A DNA stretch of 64,000 bases from Chloromonas sp. AAM2 (lineage: Eukaryota; Chlorophyta; Chlorophyceae; Chlamydomonadales; Chlamydomonadaceae): NCBI GenBank assembly GCA_004335635.1, contig QAXH01006059.1, positions 278-64,277 on the forward strand, given 5' to 3'. This document shows, in pieces, positions 33,812 to 46,495 of this stretch. Each line of letters opens with the position of its first letter. The first letter of the stretch is position 1. The translations under genes and the position numbers were made by a program. The notes beneath the pieces are model-generated. The model was not told the DNA's origin. It did not search any database and worked only from the letters and a program-made list of their open reading frames with translations.

Positions 33812-36110
33812 GCCCGGCAGTCATCAGATTTGCAAGCAACATGCAAGCAACTCCAGCAGCAGTAGACGCAGGCTCGTAGAATACGTGAGGCCAGGTCTTG
33901 TGTCACGCCTTGGGGTGTTTGCGTGCCACATGAATTAGGACTAAGGCCAGGTCAGCCAAGGTTGGAGGCCAATGCAGATGTGGGGGCTGCAGCAGGAGGC
34001 CTCACCTAGGAACGTGACCTCGTCTGCATATGTAGAACAGGTTTGGCAAACACCCTGGCAGCGTAGATTGAATCAAGGGCTCGTACTTGTGACCTTGCAA
34101 GTCTTCCACTGTCCGTTGTGCTTGACTATCCACCTTTTCCAAATTATCTGGATGTTCAAGCCTTCATCATCTGAGCTTGCCTTTGCCAAGCAAACTTTTC
34201 CACGTGCCAACGCATGGAAGCAAGTAGCAGTGCAGGCCATCATGCAATCGTGCATCACGTAGTCGTGCACCACATGACACTGAATACTCTTCCGTTTTGG
34301 AAATCATTTATGAGTCCTGCCTGGACAATTGACATGCTGTTGCCGGGACAAGAGACAGGCCCAGCTATGGGAGGGAAAAAGACACACGCAGCACAATCAG
34401 CCGTCACCCAGGTTGACTGTGCAGCTCCATGTTGTACCATGCATGACCAGCATATTTTGATGTACATCAATGAGTGCATGCTGTGGGCAGCTCCTGAGCT
34501 CCAGTCGGCCGTAGCTCGCCGTGGATGGTTGTGACAATGCACTGGCTACAGCAGCACACACTCAAACACGTAGCACACAGGTTATCCGACAGTCAAAGCA
34601 GCTTTGTCCATGCAACTTGTCCATGCAACTGCTCATGCAACTGCCTCTTCCTCCGTTTGCATATGTTCCCCATGAACTGCCCCATCCTCCCCGTGTACTG
34701 CCTCATCCTTCCCCTGTACTGCCCATGTATTGTAGTAGCTCGTTCTCATCCTCGTTAAGCTTTCTCATCGACACTGGCTATTCATGTGGCCCCTGACATG
34801 GCACATCAGGCAGACGCTGATACTACCAAGGGCATACACTGCTTCTGTTTTGGGCTTGGACTGGTGGTGGCTGACGTGCCCGGTGCCAGAGCCTTGATCC
34901 ACAAGGCAAGCCCTGCCCTTCGTATGGATCCAGAGACACGTGCCAACAATCATCAGGGGCACGGCTGGGCGGCGTGGCACAGATCCCAAACATTCCAAAA
35001 GGCTGGGTCGAAAGGCAACACGGAATATGTTGAAGTGCAACAAGCCAGGATGTGCATGAAAGTTGTCAGGACTGTGATCACGCCACGTGCCTTCAATCAT
35101 TGACCAGCATGAACACTACCCTCCCTACCACAGGGTGGAGTCCTGAGCGTTGGCCACAAATACGAAGAAACATGTGCAGGCAAGTACAACGTGAATTCCA
35201 TGTGCAAAACGTGATTCTACGCCCGTGTTCTGACCCAAACAGACGCCATCACAACAAGAACCAAATCAGTTGCAAGCATAGTCACCTCAACGCTTGTTTT
35301 GGAAGGGGGTCCCAAGTCCTTAGTCATGTCTGTTACAAAGCGTACAAGAGCCAAGATGCGCTGCTGTGGCGGACTGATCCTTTCAAGCGCAGCGGGCCGA
35401 GGACAGCCAGCACACCAGCAACAACACAAGTATGTGCCCGAGTGGCAGAGGTTGTCAGTGAACTTGGGCGAGGACATCAGCAACCACACGTGCACATACA
35501 GTCACCTGTCACATGGCATCATACGTTACGCAGTATCAGTCACACTGGTACAGTCACAAGAGGGGAGAGCTAATGAGTGACTGGGGCGTACGTGGCCGAG
35601 GCAGGACTTGGTACAGACCCTGTCTCAGTTGCAGAGCTACAGAAAAAAAAGCGCACATGTTGCCATGTTGCCTTGTTGTCTGTGAGATTGAACTTTGATA
35701 AACCTAGAGATTTTCTATCAGGCCTGTGGGACGCAGATGGGTGTTTGCTTTTCTGAGGTGTGTGGATGCTGGCCTTATGGAGTGATTGCTACCAGTCGTA
35801 TAGCTTCAACAAGCTGGTGTTGGGGTTCAACTGAGCTCAACTTGACACAGACTCGGGCTGTGGAAAAACTTCCAATTGATCAAGTAGCAAGGCTGGGAAT
35901 GAGCTATTTTCCGTGGTTTTATTAAAAATTTTCGTTGATTTTGTTAATTTTGTTGAGCAAGCTGCCTCTACTACTGTAACTACACCTTCGAGCACCAATC
36001 TGTGTCACGAGCCCGAGCCCCCCTTAGTCCTGGACCCTGTACCATGGCATGAACCCTGTTTCCACAGTTTTCCTGTCTGCCACACTGGCTTCAGTGTTGT
36101 TTGTTTCAAC

Positions 36111-36142
36111 TGTCCCAGAACTGGCAAACATCCTTTTTTTTA
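36111..36142 (+). repeat. T-run repeat, copy 5
   Basis: TGTCCCAGAACTGGCAAAC followed by ATCC and eight T. It is in the intergenic region between the kinase and RUS and has the same orientation as copies 1-3. Confidence 0.75.
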
Positions 36143-36834
36143 AAGCGGGCCTGGTAGTGTTACAAGGAGGGAGTGCACAGCAGGAAGCACTTTTACACAC
36201 GTTACACGTTGCAAGCCTTGGCCAAGCAGTGCAATCATAGATGTTGCCCGGAAAACATCAATGAGACAGCCGGGCTGACCTGAGATCAGCGCAGTGGCAG
36301 GGGTTACCGGCCTAGCACTTGTCGCTGAAGCACATGATGTAGGACAGCATTTAAGCGCACACACGGATATTTAACCTAGCCTAGCAATCGTAAGCAATGA
36401 ACAGTTCCTGTGCTAGATGCCACAAGGTATGCTGCCACGTCAACAGTTCAGTCTAGTCTGACCTCACTCCTGATCAAACTTCAATCACAACAGTTGTCAT
36501 TGTCAAGTGCACTCAACTTGTGAGCATGACCGGGCAGCTCAGCAGTTGGCATGAACGGGCAGTTGGTCAAGGCAGTGAAGCGAGTCAACAAACATGCATG
36601 CACGTACAGCACACACACAACGGGTTGTTGTCAGAACTCCATGAAGTGCGCATGTGCATTGGGCGCAGTTGGCGCGCATGCAAAATTCCCTCTCACATGT
36701 GCATGAAGCTGACAGGGTGCGTGAAAAAAACTTGACTCGCCTGACGATGACATGCAAGGCATTGACAGGTTTGCAGGCCAAGTCATCCAGGACAGAAGAG
36801 CATTACCACAGGTTTCAGTGCCGCACTCAAGAAC

Positions 36835-36864
36835 TGTCCCAGAACTGGCAAACTCCTTTTTTTG
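36835..36864 (+). repeat. T-run repeat, copy 6
   Basis: TGTCCCAGAACTGGCAAAC followed by TCC and seven T, 724 bp from copy 5 and in the same orientation. The upstream sequence is unlike that of the long copies at 3025 and 5821, so only the end of the unit is shared. Confidence 0.7.
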
Positions 36865-37794
36865 GTATGGGCTCATGCTATACAAGCCAGGAAACAGAGG
36901 ACGGAGCGGCCCTAACAACACAACGGACAGCACAAACAGAGACCAGTCCAGACGAGTTGCTGGTCAAAGTTATCTTTACTTTACCTAGGCAAGTCTACTG
37001 AGGGGACAGGTATACTGAGGGGACTTGAAACATAGATATGCCATCTGCAAGATGCTTGCAAGATGGCATGGAAGAATGGGTCAGCCGGTCCTGCTAACAT
37101 TCCGCTAGCATCTTGCAAGATATACCAAGGTATACTGCTTGGAGAGCCTGGAGCAAAGGTATGCCATGTGCCAAAAGCTTGCAAAATGGCACGCAGCTGG
37201 CATCCAACACAAGAAATATAGCAGAAATCAGAGCATTACCAAGTTGCAGTTGGTAATGCCCATCTGTAGATCGGTACAGGTAGCGGAGAAATGGGCCTGC
37301 CAACCAACTCACACACACGTCCCTTCACCAGTCTGCTCGCCATCAAACAATGGTTCCAGATTGGCATGCGTGGCGGTTGATGGCTGCTTGAAGGAAGGTG
37401 CAAGCAGGCACCCACAGGTGCTTGGCTGGTCATTGCCAGCGCCCACCAGGCTAAGCATTCATCTTGTCAGTCAGATGAGCACTTGCACAGGTCTCCCGAG
37501 CCAGTTTCCCGCATGTGCGCTGGTGCCTGACATGCCTAGGTTTAGGTGCCAGAACACCTGCGCCAGCGGTGCCCTCAGTAACCCCTCTCATGGGCTGCTG
37601 ACAGTACCGCGAATAGCTATCCTTAACCGTGGTGGAATGACGATTAATTGTTTAGATTAGGTTCATGGTTGACAGCTCAGCGCCACCAGCAACAGAGCTG
37701 CTTGGCGCTGCCATCATTTTGTCCCGCTCGCCTCTGCCTTGGTTGCTTGAAGTTTCCCGCCATACAGGCATGGCGGCCATAGGTATCCCGCATG

Positions 37795-40700
37795 CTACCA
37801 GTGTGCTCTCCGCTTCTCTGCCTCCACCACAATCTTCTCCAGCCGCCAGCCCGCAGCCTCTAGACTGCGCATGAAGGGTGTCACGAGCCGCTCCGCAGTC
37901 TGCAGTGTGTCCTGAACACGCAGGACAGAGATATGGGTGAACTTCTGCAGCAAGGAAAAGACTGCAAGCTTGTCTGCTGGAACTGCGGGATGTGACAGAC
38001 ACCAGCACGTGACTGGTGCTCAAAACAGCCTCTCACATGTAGAATGGCGCTCAAACCCTCCCTCACATGGCTCCAGCCTAAAGATCATGCTCAGCAATGG
38101 CCACCCAGCTCTACACATGCCTCATCCTTCCGACCTCACACGTCACACGTCACACGTTCACACCGCATGGCTCAGTACCACGCGCTGACCTTTGCGTAGA
38201 ATGCTACCTTATGTCCTATGCAGTGGCCATTTGCTGTTCTACAGGTATTGCTACCTACCGGCCTGGGGCAATACACAGGTATGGGCTGAACCATGATAAG
38301 CTGATCAATGATGATGACGAATACACAATTTCAGGATATGATACTTTGAACGTGTAGAATGGTACTTGCTGTCCTCCTTACTGGGCAGTACACATGTTGG
38401 CGCCTGTTGCTATCTGGGGAATGCACCTGTTGTGCGCCTGATGTATTTGATGTGGAACGTTGATTACTGGTGTCCCACCTGCAGAATGATCCTTAGGTCA
38501 GCCAGAGCCGGACTGGTGCAGCCCCGCACCACACACAGTTCGTGGCTATCCCCGAGCGCCAGCGCATGACCGTGCTGCGGGGGAGCCTGGACCTGAACAC
38601 GCATCATGCATTCCAGAGCAAATGCCTATGCCTTTATCCAAATGTTGGCCAAGCGACACATGCTTCTTGCAGGTACGTAGCTGATTTTTACGCCATCTTC
38701 TGCTCCACTTGATATCGATACAGACAGTCCAAAGACACGCACGCACGCACGCACGCACGCGCACGCACGCACGCACGCACACACGCACACGCACGCACGG
38801 CAGGGACACACGTGAGCTGGTGCTGCAAGAGCAACACCGCAAGCATGCCTGCAGGCGTTGCATGCAGCCAGACAAGAAGGGAGCCTAAAACTGTCGTCGA
38901 CCTCAGCACAAGATGCGTGGTAGGCCACAGTGTCGCAGAAAGCCAGCGTCTAGGCGTGCCAGCGTCCTCAATGCAGATGCAAAAACACACACATGCACGC
39001 ACGCCCACGCCCACACGAAGACACGCACCCACACCCACAAACAGGCACCCGCACTCACAAACACGCACTCGCACAAGCCCCCTTTCCCCGCACACACACG
39101 CCCACCACACGCCCACCTCCCCCTCTGCTGCCGCCTTTGCCGCCTCCGCCTCCACCTGTCTGGCCCAGGCCCGGGCCGCTGCCTGCACCTCGATGGCGTG
39201 CTGGGCGGCCGCCAGGCCGACGGTGGACCCCGCACGCATGCGACGGCGCAGGAGGCACGCCTGCGGGGACGACAGGAAGGAAAGGCGCAGTGGTGCAAGA
39301 GCTTGCTTCATGGGGCCTGAGACCCCGTGTGTTATTTGCTTTTTCACTTATGAATCTGATTGTTCTTGAGCACACATACACATCCGGGTATCGTCTAGGT
39401 GGAACGGCACAAGCCAGGCAAGACAGAAGGCAGACAAAACATGTGCAGTCCGGGCTGCTGCGCTTATAGAGTAATCACTTCAATTCTCCTATGTGAAAGG
39501 CAAGAGGCCTGCGCGTCTGGAGGAGAAGAGGGTAGAGGCCTGTGGGGCTCAATGCGACCTGTGCATGTGTGCTGGCGTGTGCAGCGGCCAGATGCAGATG
39601 AAAACACGTGCCTGCATGTATGCCTGGCAGATGTCCCTTGGCGAGGCCTGCTGGTGCAGCAGCACATGCACTGCCGGGCCGCGGGGCAAGACAATGGCGT
39701 GGGACAGGCGGTAGGTGGTCAGGAGCAGCACAACCAGCTCCGGGCCAACGTCTGCAAGGGACACGGGGATTGCAGCAGAAAGGCTTGGGTGCCAGACTAA
39801 CAGTCTGGCGATTGCCCAGCCATACCGTCGTACTTCAAAGCCTGTGGAAAGACTGCAGCAGGAAGGTGCAGGGGGCAGGGCAACACTCCAGTGACTGCCC
39901 AATCCAAGTGTCACATGAACATTGCTAAGACATGTCGTCATGGTGCAAAGGCTTTCAAAAGCTGTGTTGCGCTCGCGTCATGAGTGCCCAGTTGCTGTCG
40001 TGACCTGCACACTCCCTGCCCAGCCCGGGGCCGTGCCTGCAATCGTGCCTCTCCTTCTCCTTTCCCCTTAGACTGTGCCTCAACTCCGTCCTCCTTGAGC
40101 ATCCTCACTCATCACACCCAGTTGCCACTCCCTGTCATCAATATCACTCATCCCCCTCCCCCTCACTCTCTCACACTCATCATTCCCACACGCGCTCCCT
40201 CCCTTGGCCTTTCCTCACCCTCTAGCATCCTCTCCAGCTTCTCCCCGACCAGCACTGCAGGGTTGAGCAGCCTCTGGTCTCCCATGAGGAAGGGCAGCGG
40301 CGGGTCCTCGCAGGCAAGCTGGGCAGGGCTGGGCACGGGCGGGTCAAGGTACTCGTCAAACTGCACATGCAGGACAAATCATGCTTACAAGCTAACACAC
40401 TGGCAAGGTACAGCTCTGATTGCCAGGTGGGCTCAGATGTAGACGTCATGTGTAGGCATGGAATGCGGGCGGCGAAGGCACTCACGGCCATGACTTCAGC
40501 GGTCCAACCAGACGGAGGCAGGCAAGGTGGTGCTGGCAACGCGCGGAGGCACCTCATGAATAGCCACAGACTCTTGAACATTCATAGGGCACAATGACGC
40601 ACACTGTGGACAGACACCTTTTGAATGCTGTGGTGTTTGTAGTAGTAGTTGTACTACAGTCATGTCACAGTTAAAAAAGCAAAGCACTCGCTCAGCACTA

Positions 40701-43700
40701 AGGCCAGCTAAGTTTGAATACACATTCAATGAATTGACTCGCTCAGCACTAAGGCCAGCTAAGTCCAAATACACATTCAATGAATTGACTCGCTCAGCAC
40801 TAAGGTCAGCTAAGTCCAAATACACATTCAATGAATTGACTCGCTCAGCACTAAGGCCAGCCATCCGCATAACTTGTGGAGAAAAACTTTTAAAAGCCAA
40901 ACTACACCTCGGCAGCTAAACAACGCGGCATTGCACATGCTCTTACTGCAGACCTCCCACCAGGGTTACCCCCTGCCATTCACCAGGTGTTCCCCCTCCG
41001 CCACCCACCAGGTTTTCCCCCTCTGCTGCACTTCCCTCCAGGGGGTCCCCCGCCCACACGTGCTGTGCCTCCCCTTCCCCCTCGCCCAGCTCATCGTCCC
41101 CGTCATCGTTCATCGATGCGCTGCGCCTGCTGAGTGAGCGAGCAAGCGAGTGAGTGGGTGAGTTTCTGTTTGCATCTGTATCGTCCCACAAGTGGGACAG
41201 ACAATGGCGAAAGCATCCGCATACAACATCATCAAACTCGCATTGCAAAGCACTGCTGGTGCCAAGCCGCCACCACCGTCATCACCAGGGGGGTTTGCTA
41301 GCACCGTTCATCGTTTTCCATTGAAAATTTCAAATAAAGTGCAACAACAGGCGAGAAACAGGTGAACACTGACTGCCAAACAATCGACTTGGACAGCGTT
41401 GGTTCGATTATGTCATTAAACATTTGATAGGAAGACCTCCTTGTCAACGCACCTGGTGCTGTGAATCATAGGTAGGCCGGAGGCGGTCGGTCGCTTGAAG
41501 CCGTAATGCCCGGGCGGGCGCAGCAGGGTGCGTTGTGCGCGGCTGGCAGCGGCTGATGAGGCGAGGAAGGACTCACAAAGAAGCTGCGGGCAAAACACGG
41601 TGGCAGCAGGTGGCAAAGGTTGCTTTGGGATGACAGTGATGCGGACACACAGAAAAGAAGGGCGGCCAGTGGATAATCTTGAAATCAGGCCCCATACAGA
41701 CATGTGAAAACATAGTCATCAGCAGTCATCAACTCAAGTCTCGGCAGACGATAAGTGATAAGAAAGAATCGGCAGCGATTTGGTCACATCTACGTCCAAC
41801 CAAGTGCCATCCCTTCATCCAGACGTTCCACAGACAGCAAGCGTCTCTTGATTAGGCTCTCAACTTTCAGTAGTCACAGACGTTCAATCACCCCTCGACC
41901 TCCAATGCCCTTTTGTAAGCCAGGAGTGGCTCAGCCCAGGCCTGCCCCTGCCGCACCTGCAGCCTAGTGCTGTTAAGTGTGGGCAGCGGGATGGTCTTGA
42001 CGGTGGCAAAGGCGCCGTACAGCGTGATGATTGACAGCACAACGAAGCACACGCCGGCCGTGGCGCTGTCCTGACCCACCCACGAGCAGAGGGTGGAGCC
42101 CAGGAGCGTGCCGAACAGACTGGCGCAGATGTACTGGCTCGTGCCTCTGTGTGTGTATATCAACAGCAGGCAGGGCACAACAAACAGTGACCTGGTGCGC
42201 CGCGGACCAATGCGCAGCAGGCAGGGCACAACAAACAGTGACCTNNNNNNNNNNNNNNNNNNNNNNNNNNNNNNNNNNNNNNNNNNNNNNNNNNNNNNNN
42301 NNNNNNNNNNNNNNNNNNNNNNNNNNNNNNNNNNNNNNNNNNNNNNNNNNNNNNNNNNNNNNNNNNNNNNNNNNNNNNNNNNNNNNNNNNNNNNNNNNNN
42401 NNNNNNNNNNNNNNNNNNNNNNNNNNNNNNNNNNNNNNGCAGGCAGGGCACAACAAACAGTGACCTGGTGCGCCGCGGACCAATGCGCAGCAGGCAGGGC
42501 ACAACAAACAGTGACCCGGTACGCCGCGGACCAATGCACAGCAGGCAGGGCAGGCAGGGAATTTTAGGGGGCAGTGAATCAGTGTGCACGCAGCGCAGAT
42601 TCACCCACACAAAGACCCAGTGACCTGGCAGCAAGAGTGAGAACAGTGATGGCGTCGGCACACACGCCGACTGTCAGGATCCACGCTGAAAATGAGTAAA
42701 CCACACCGGATGCACCATTGCACGGCAACCAACGGGGTGCACAGAGCGCCCGGGCGAAGCCACCGGATCTTGGCTTGCCACAGGTGGTTGTACGACTACA
42801 CAATCGCCATCACACATGTGTTGGTTCAAGTGTTCCAATTCATACAGGCATCACGTGCACCATACCCCCCCTGTTATCAACTCCTGGTCACTCACTTAGC
42901 CGTGAGGTCCGCTATGTTGTTGTCTCTCACGAACGACAGGTTGAACACTGATCGGGTGGAGCTGGAGGCCATGAAGGCCAGGCCCTTGATCATGCCAGCC
43001 AGGCTGCCGAGGATAAGAAAGTGCTGGATGAACGCACGCACAAACGCACACAGTGGTCATGGCTTTGTGCATACTCTTAGCTCAAGGTATTGCTTTGCAG
43101 ACTTGCACCAGCCCCATGGCTGAGCACCATGACCTGTCCGCTAGAACAAAGCTACCAAGAGCAAAACAAATCAGTCGGTATACTTGATGGTGTCAGACGT
43201 CTGTTCCACTTGTGCAACGATCCTTTTGTAACAACAACAAACACACTGTTAAGTGCAGGACTGACACACAGTGGTTATGGCTTTGTGCAACAGACACACA
43301 GAGAACCACATAAGCACAAGGTGTGTAAGATCCACTGGGGCCATCGGAGGGCAAAACACACTTGCCCTGTCCCATACCACTCTAGAAAGGCTAGTTTGGA
43401 TCGCATGCTCGGTTGTTGGCACGGGTTCACTGTCGCTTTGCTCGTTTTGTTTGCTTGCTCAGGTCAGGGTGGGCCCCACCCTGCTTCGTGTCCTGTGACA
43501 GCTGCCTTGATGTACGCAGACGGATTGTCATCAGTATGACATGGGAGCAGTTTGCTGCCTCAAAGCCAAATGACCTGCGAGATGTGACCATCACTTCCCA
43601 CCGCCCACGTTTCCCTCTGTAGCCTCACCTGCGGTATCAGAATGGTGGCTATTTCCATCCCTATGGCGGCGGTCAACATTCCAGTGGAAATGAAGAACCT

Positions 43701-45952
43701 GCGGAACAAGGCACAATGAACCTCTGAACGATCAACGCAAGAAATTAGATAAGGCCCCATCCTTCATCCGGGCTGTGATACGACGCAGACAGGATAGCGA
43801 ACTGGCAGGCAGGTACACTCTACGTTGCGCAATCCAGCTAAAGATGAGAGAGCTGATTGGTTGGCTGGTACCCTTGGTGTGATACATACGCTCCGGTACG
43901 TATGATATGCACGCTCCAGTGACCTTACCAGCTCTTAGAGTGGACATCGAAATTGTGTGCGACGGTTTTGCCCAGCACCAATGTGCCCAGCTGCCCCAGA
44001 CCATCCTTGAGCACCCTGTGTGAACAACACCATCGCAGCAAGCATTGCAAAGCACTGTAAGAAAGCAGTGTCTGAGTGCCAGCCGTCATAACCACAGAAA
44101 GCGGTCACAGTAGAACAGACTGCAATCCCCATCGGTCCCCAAGCTCCTGGACAAACGGCATCATAGCAATCGTTGCAAATCACTTCAGGAATGCACAGCA
44201 AGGGCGACACGGCAGTGCATATATCTGCCAGAATGCTAGGTACCAGCCATAACATTCGTGCATAAGCATGGCGCCCATGCTCCGGGTCGCCCCATGGCTC
44301 TGAGTGTCTACTGTTCCGTGGGGCTGCTGGTGCCTACCATTCATGCGCCTACTTAGTATGTGCGTTTAACCTGATGGAGGTTTTATATTTTGCATCCTAG
44401 CCTGACGCCTCTTAAGTGGCGCTGTATCTGTGCACTGGAACTGGCCATGCAGTCCACAGGATGCTGGCATCTGTGTGTGGCATCTGACTGACTGTGCATT
44501 GTGCAGCTCCGGTCATTGTCTGTTGTGCAGCCCCAGCCTGCTGCCATCACTGCCAGCCTGCATGCCACCCGCCGTGCCAGACTCTGTGCCTTGCTGCGAT
44601 GTGGGCTCCACAGCCACCATTGCCTGAGACACCGGCCAATTGATGTCTGGATGAAGCACCAGCCGACTGATGCCACCGGTGCGTGCCAGCCTGCTGCCCA
44701 GCATTGACCCCACCACTTGCTGCCCCCTGTGCTGGGCCCCTGCTGGCTGGAGAAACTCGATGCCTAGGTGAAACGTTACTAACGCCAGCCAATCGATGTC
44801 ACCAGTGTGTGTCAGCCTGCTGATTCAGGCTGCTAGTTTTGCCTAATAACTCCATGGTGTCGCATGCGCTCCTCTGCCCCTTAGCTGTGCTTACCAGTTG
44901 AGCGCCCCCGCTGTGGGTATGGCCGCGCCTGCACTGAGGCCCACCGAGTACAGGAGGAAGGTGCTGGCCATCACTGCAGCAGGCACCAGGCAACGCACAC
45001 ACATCCATACGGCATTGACACGAACAATGCTGCTCTAAAGCATTTCAGTCAACCTCCCCACTGTGTGTTGAACGACACAAGCATCAAAGTGCGTTGTCCA
45101 CTGGGTACAGCAAGAGTAACTGCATGAGCTGCACATTCCGACGTTCTAGTGACTGCAATGCTTGCTGAAAGGAGTTCATAAAGGGCAAGTGTCTGGCTAG
45201 TGCTAGGTTGGTCGAGTGTGTACAGCATGTGGCAGCTCACCCATGTTGGCAGTGACAGCCACGTTTGTGACGCCCTGCCAGCCTGCATAGGCGGCAAAGC
45301 CTGGGTTGACAGAGGCTGGGTAGCCCGCAGGCATCAGCGTGCCTTGGACGACACGCAGCCCTTGCCTGCATCGCCATGCATCATCACGCAGGGGACAATA
45401 TGTGCTTTAGCACACCCAGGCGTGCATGCACGTGCACTTCCTGCCTCGCTTTCACTGTGCTATGTCCTTCCGTCCCACACTTGGTTGATCCATCAGGTCA
45501 GTGCCTGTTGACGCTTGAGATGTTGTGCGTGCTGTAAATGCAGTGGCATGTCAGTCACTGCTACCTAGCCATGCACATGAACCTGCCCCTGTTCAAAAGC
45601 CACATGCACCTGCCAAGGCTCCATAGAATGCCTTGGGAAGGGTCCGATGGACCGTGCTCAAGCCCTTGTTTACGGTCCTGGCTGTGAGAGAACGTGAATC
45701 CTTGGCTGGGTGAACCTGCATGCAGCCAGAAAGACAGAAAGGATGATTTGGCTGACGTGGCAGTAGCTTTAGGGTTGTTGCCTTGTGCACTTGTGGCAGG
45801 AGTGTTTGCATACCTGCTACGACGATAGTGCTGAGCCGCCCTGATCGTGTCGATTCCTGGGTCAGAACGTACTTATCACTGCCCGGGCCTCCTGACACAA
45901 ATCGGATAGGTGATACAAATAGATTGTGGAAAGGTCGCAAAGACCGTCGCAT
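37795..45952 (-). CDS. RUS: ROOT UVB SENSITIVE (RUS/DUF647) family membrane protein, 15 exons, 619 aa
   Basis: Exons: 45952-45814, 45681-45610, 45360-45241, 44973-44895, 44015-43929, 43698-43629, 43023-42896, 42146-41957, 41583-41453, 41129-41009, 40360-40219, 39751-39612, 39260-39117, 38625-38479, 37944-37795 (TAG). Total 1860 nt, in phase. Family segments: LMPAGYPASVNPGFAAY, VLKDGLGQLGTLVLGKTVAH, FLILGSLAGMIKGLAFMASS, STRSVFNLSFVRDNNIADLT, SQYICASLFGTLLG and IPLPTLNSTRLQ. The C-terminal part keeps LVVLLLTTYRLSHAI and AAGWRLEKIVVEAEKR. In plants RUS proteins act in vitamin B6-linked and UV-B responses and are plastid- or membrane-associated. The N-terminus (MRRSLRPFHNLFVSPIRFVS) looks like an organelle-targeting peptide. 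Less certain: exon 3 start (45360 chosen for phase; 45365 has the better acceptor) and a GC donor at 39611. Several introns carry repeats. Confidence 0.94.
38735..38799. repeat. (ACGC)n microsatellite
   Basis: This tetranucleotide repeat is in the RUS intron 38626-39116. More degenerate (CA)n-rich sequence continues at 38985-39110 up to the exon 13 donor. Confidence 0.92.
40686..40862. repeat. 51-bp minisatellite in RUS intron 10
   Basis: Three and a half copies start at 40686, 40737, 40788 and 40839 (units begin ACTCGCTCAGCACTAAGG). The unit is 17 codons long and stays open in both directions, which produces spurious repeat ORFs. The intron (40361-41008) is 648 nt, but the RUS frame hits a TAA soon after the donor, so retention would truncate the protein. 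Confidence 0.92.
41130..41262 (-). repeat. Introner-like repeat at the 3' end of RUS intron 9
   Basis: This is the counterpart of the element in TSH3 intron 14 (26038-26185). It ends exactly at the exon 41129 acceptor (CTCGCTCACTCAG on the transcribed strand) and shares TGAGTGAG repeats, CATCTGTATCGT, ATACAACATCATC and CATTGCAAAGCACTG. The 5' part of this 323-nt intron is not shared. Confidence 0.7.
42166..42560. repeat. 51-bp minisatellite spanning an assembly gap
   Basis: Units begin GCAGGCAGGGCACAACAAAC at 42166, 42217, 42439, 42490 and 42541, in RUS intron 7 (42147-42895), only 19 bp from exon 42146. The distance 42217-42439 (222 bp) is not a multiple of 51, so the N-run length does not reflect a whole number of units. 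Confidence 0.93.
42245..42438. other. Assembly gap (194 N)
   Basis: A run of 194 N inside the 51-bp minisatellite. The gap is intronic and does not interrupt the RUS coding sequence. Confidence 0.99.
44016..44059 (-). repeat. Third, shorter introner-like match at RUS intron 4 acceptor
   Basis: On the plus strand ACAACACCATC and GCATTGCAAAGCACTG match the elements at 26038 and 41130. The block again lies directly against an acceptor (exon 44015), but the (TGAG)n part is missing, so this is a partial or independent match. Confidence 0.5.
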
Positions 45953-46424
45953 CGCGCAGCAGACAGGCTTATTGCGCCATCCATACAAAAGCGCTCAGGT
46001 CAACTCCTGTAACGCGGCGGTGCGCCACAAGGCAGGGATTGCACGCTTCAAAGTGCTGGCAGAAGGCAGATGTGTGCATCGCCATCACGCCAGTTGTGAT
46101 CAGCTGCCTGACCCGCCCCATCAATGCAAGCCCACGTGAAAACATGCCATAACCGTGTGACTTTTGAACATAGTTCTCTTGCTGAGAAACGCGCTCTCAT
46201 GGACTCTTCTTGTGCCCTCTCTCGCTGTCAGCAGATGTATGTCCTTCAGTGACGTATGCCCACTTGACCTATGCCCGCTGTAATCAACTCATGCAAATTC
46301 TGAATGTAAATCTCTCATGGACTCTTTGCATGCCCCTGTCTCATGGACTCGTTGCCTGGCCTTGTTCACATGGTTCTCCTGGCTTTTGATTGGCTTTTTT
46401 AATTGATGATTTTACAGTTCGCGA

Positions 46425-46495
46425 CTTGGTCACATGAGGGGAGGGACTCCAATCCGTCCATGAAGGGGATTATAACACACCGCGATAGTAGCTCC
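46425..46495 (-). mobile_element. MITE-like fragment, copy B
   Basis: This is the inverted partner of 30376-30450, sharing ACACACCGCGATAG, AAGGGGATTA and AGGGGAGGGACTCC. It is followed by a small inverted repeat (GATAGTAGCTCC / GGAGCTATC, 46483-46509). There is no coding capacity. Confidence 0.5.

Larger units (their letters stand above)
33812..37794. other. Gene-poor convergent region, kinase to RUS
   Basis: Four kilobases between two convergent stop codons. I found no exon chain here. It holds two T-run repeats (36111 and 36835), short duplicated runs at 34600-34740 (CTGTACTGCC-type), and a near-palindromic block at 37031-37064 with a diverged copy at 37155-37195. Open frames such as 35052-35573 (+, 173 codons) lack recognisable domains and splice support. 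Confidence 0.5.

Noticed and set aside
35052..35573. 173-codon plus-strand ORF between kinase and RUS
   Set aside because: No known domain, no plausible partner exons, and overlapping frames of similar length. Left as intergenic.
38688..39469. Overlapping ORFs in all frames around the ACGC microsatellite
   Set aside because: Simple repeats lacking stop codons produce them. The only supported coding piece is the RUS exon 39260-39117.
40496..40900. Repeat-containing ORF as an extra in-frame RUS exon
   Set aside because: It happens to be in frame with both neighbouring exons, but the frame from exon 41009 meets TAA inside the intron, and no good splice pair includes it.
41888..42661. Long ORFs that run through the N gap on both strands
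   Set aside because: They are artefacts of the 51-bp minisatellite (a multiple of three) and of reading N as open. Only 42146-41957 is coding here, as a RUS exon.
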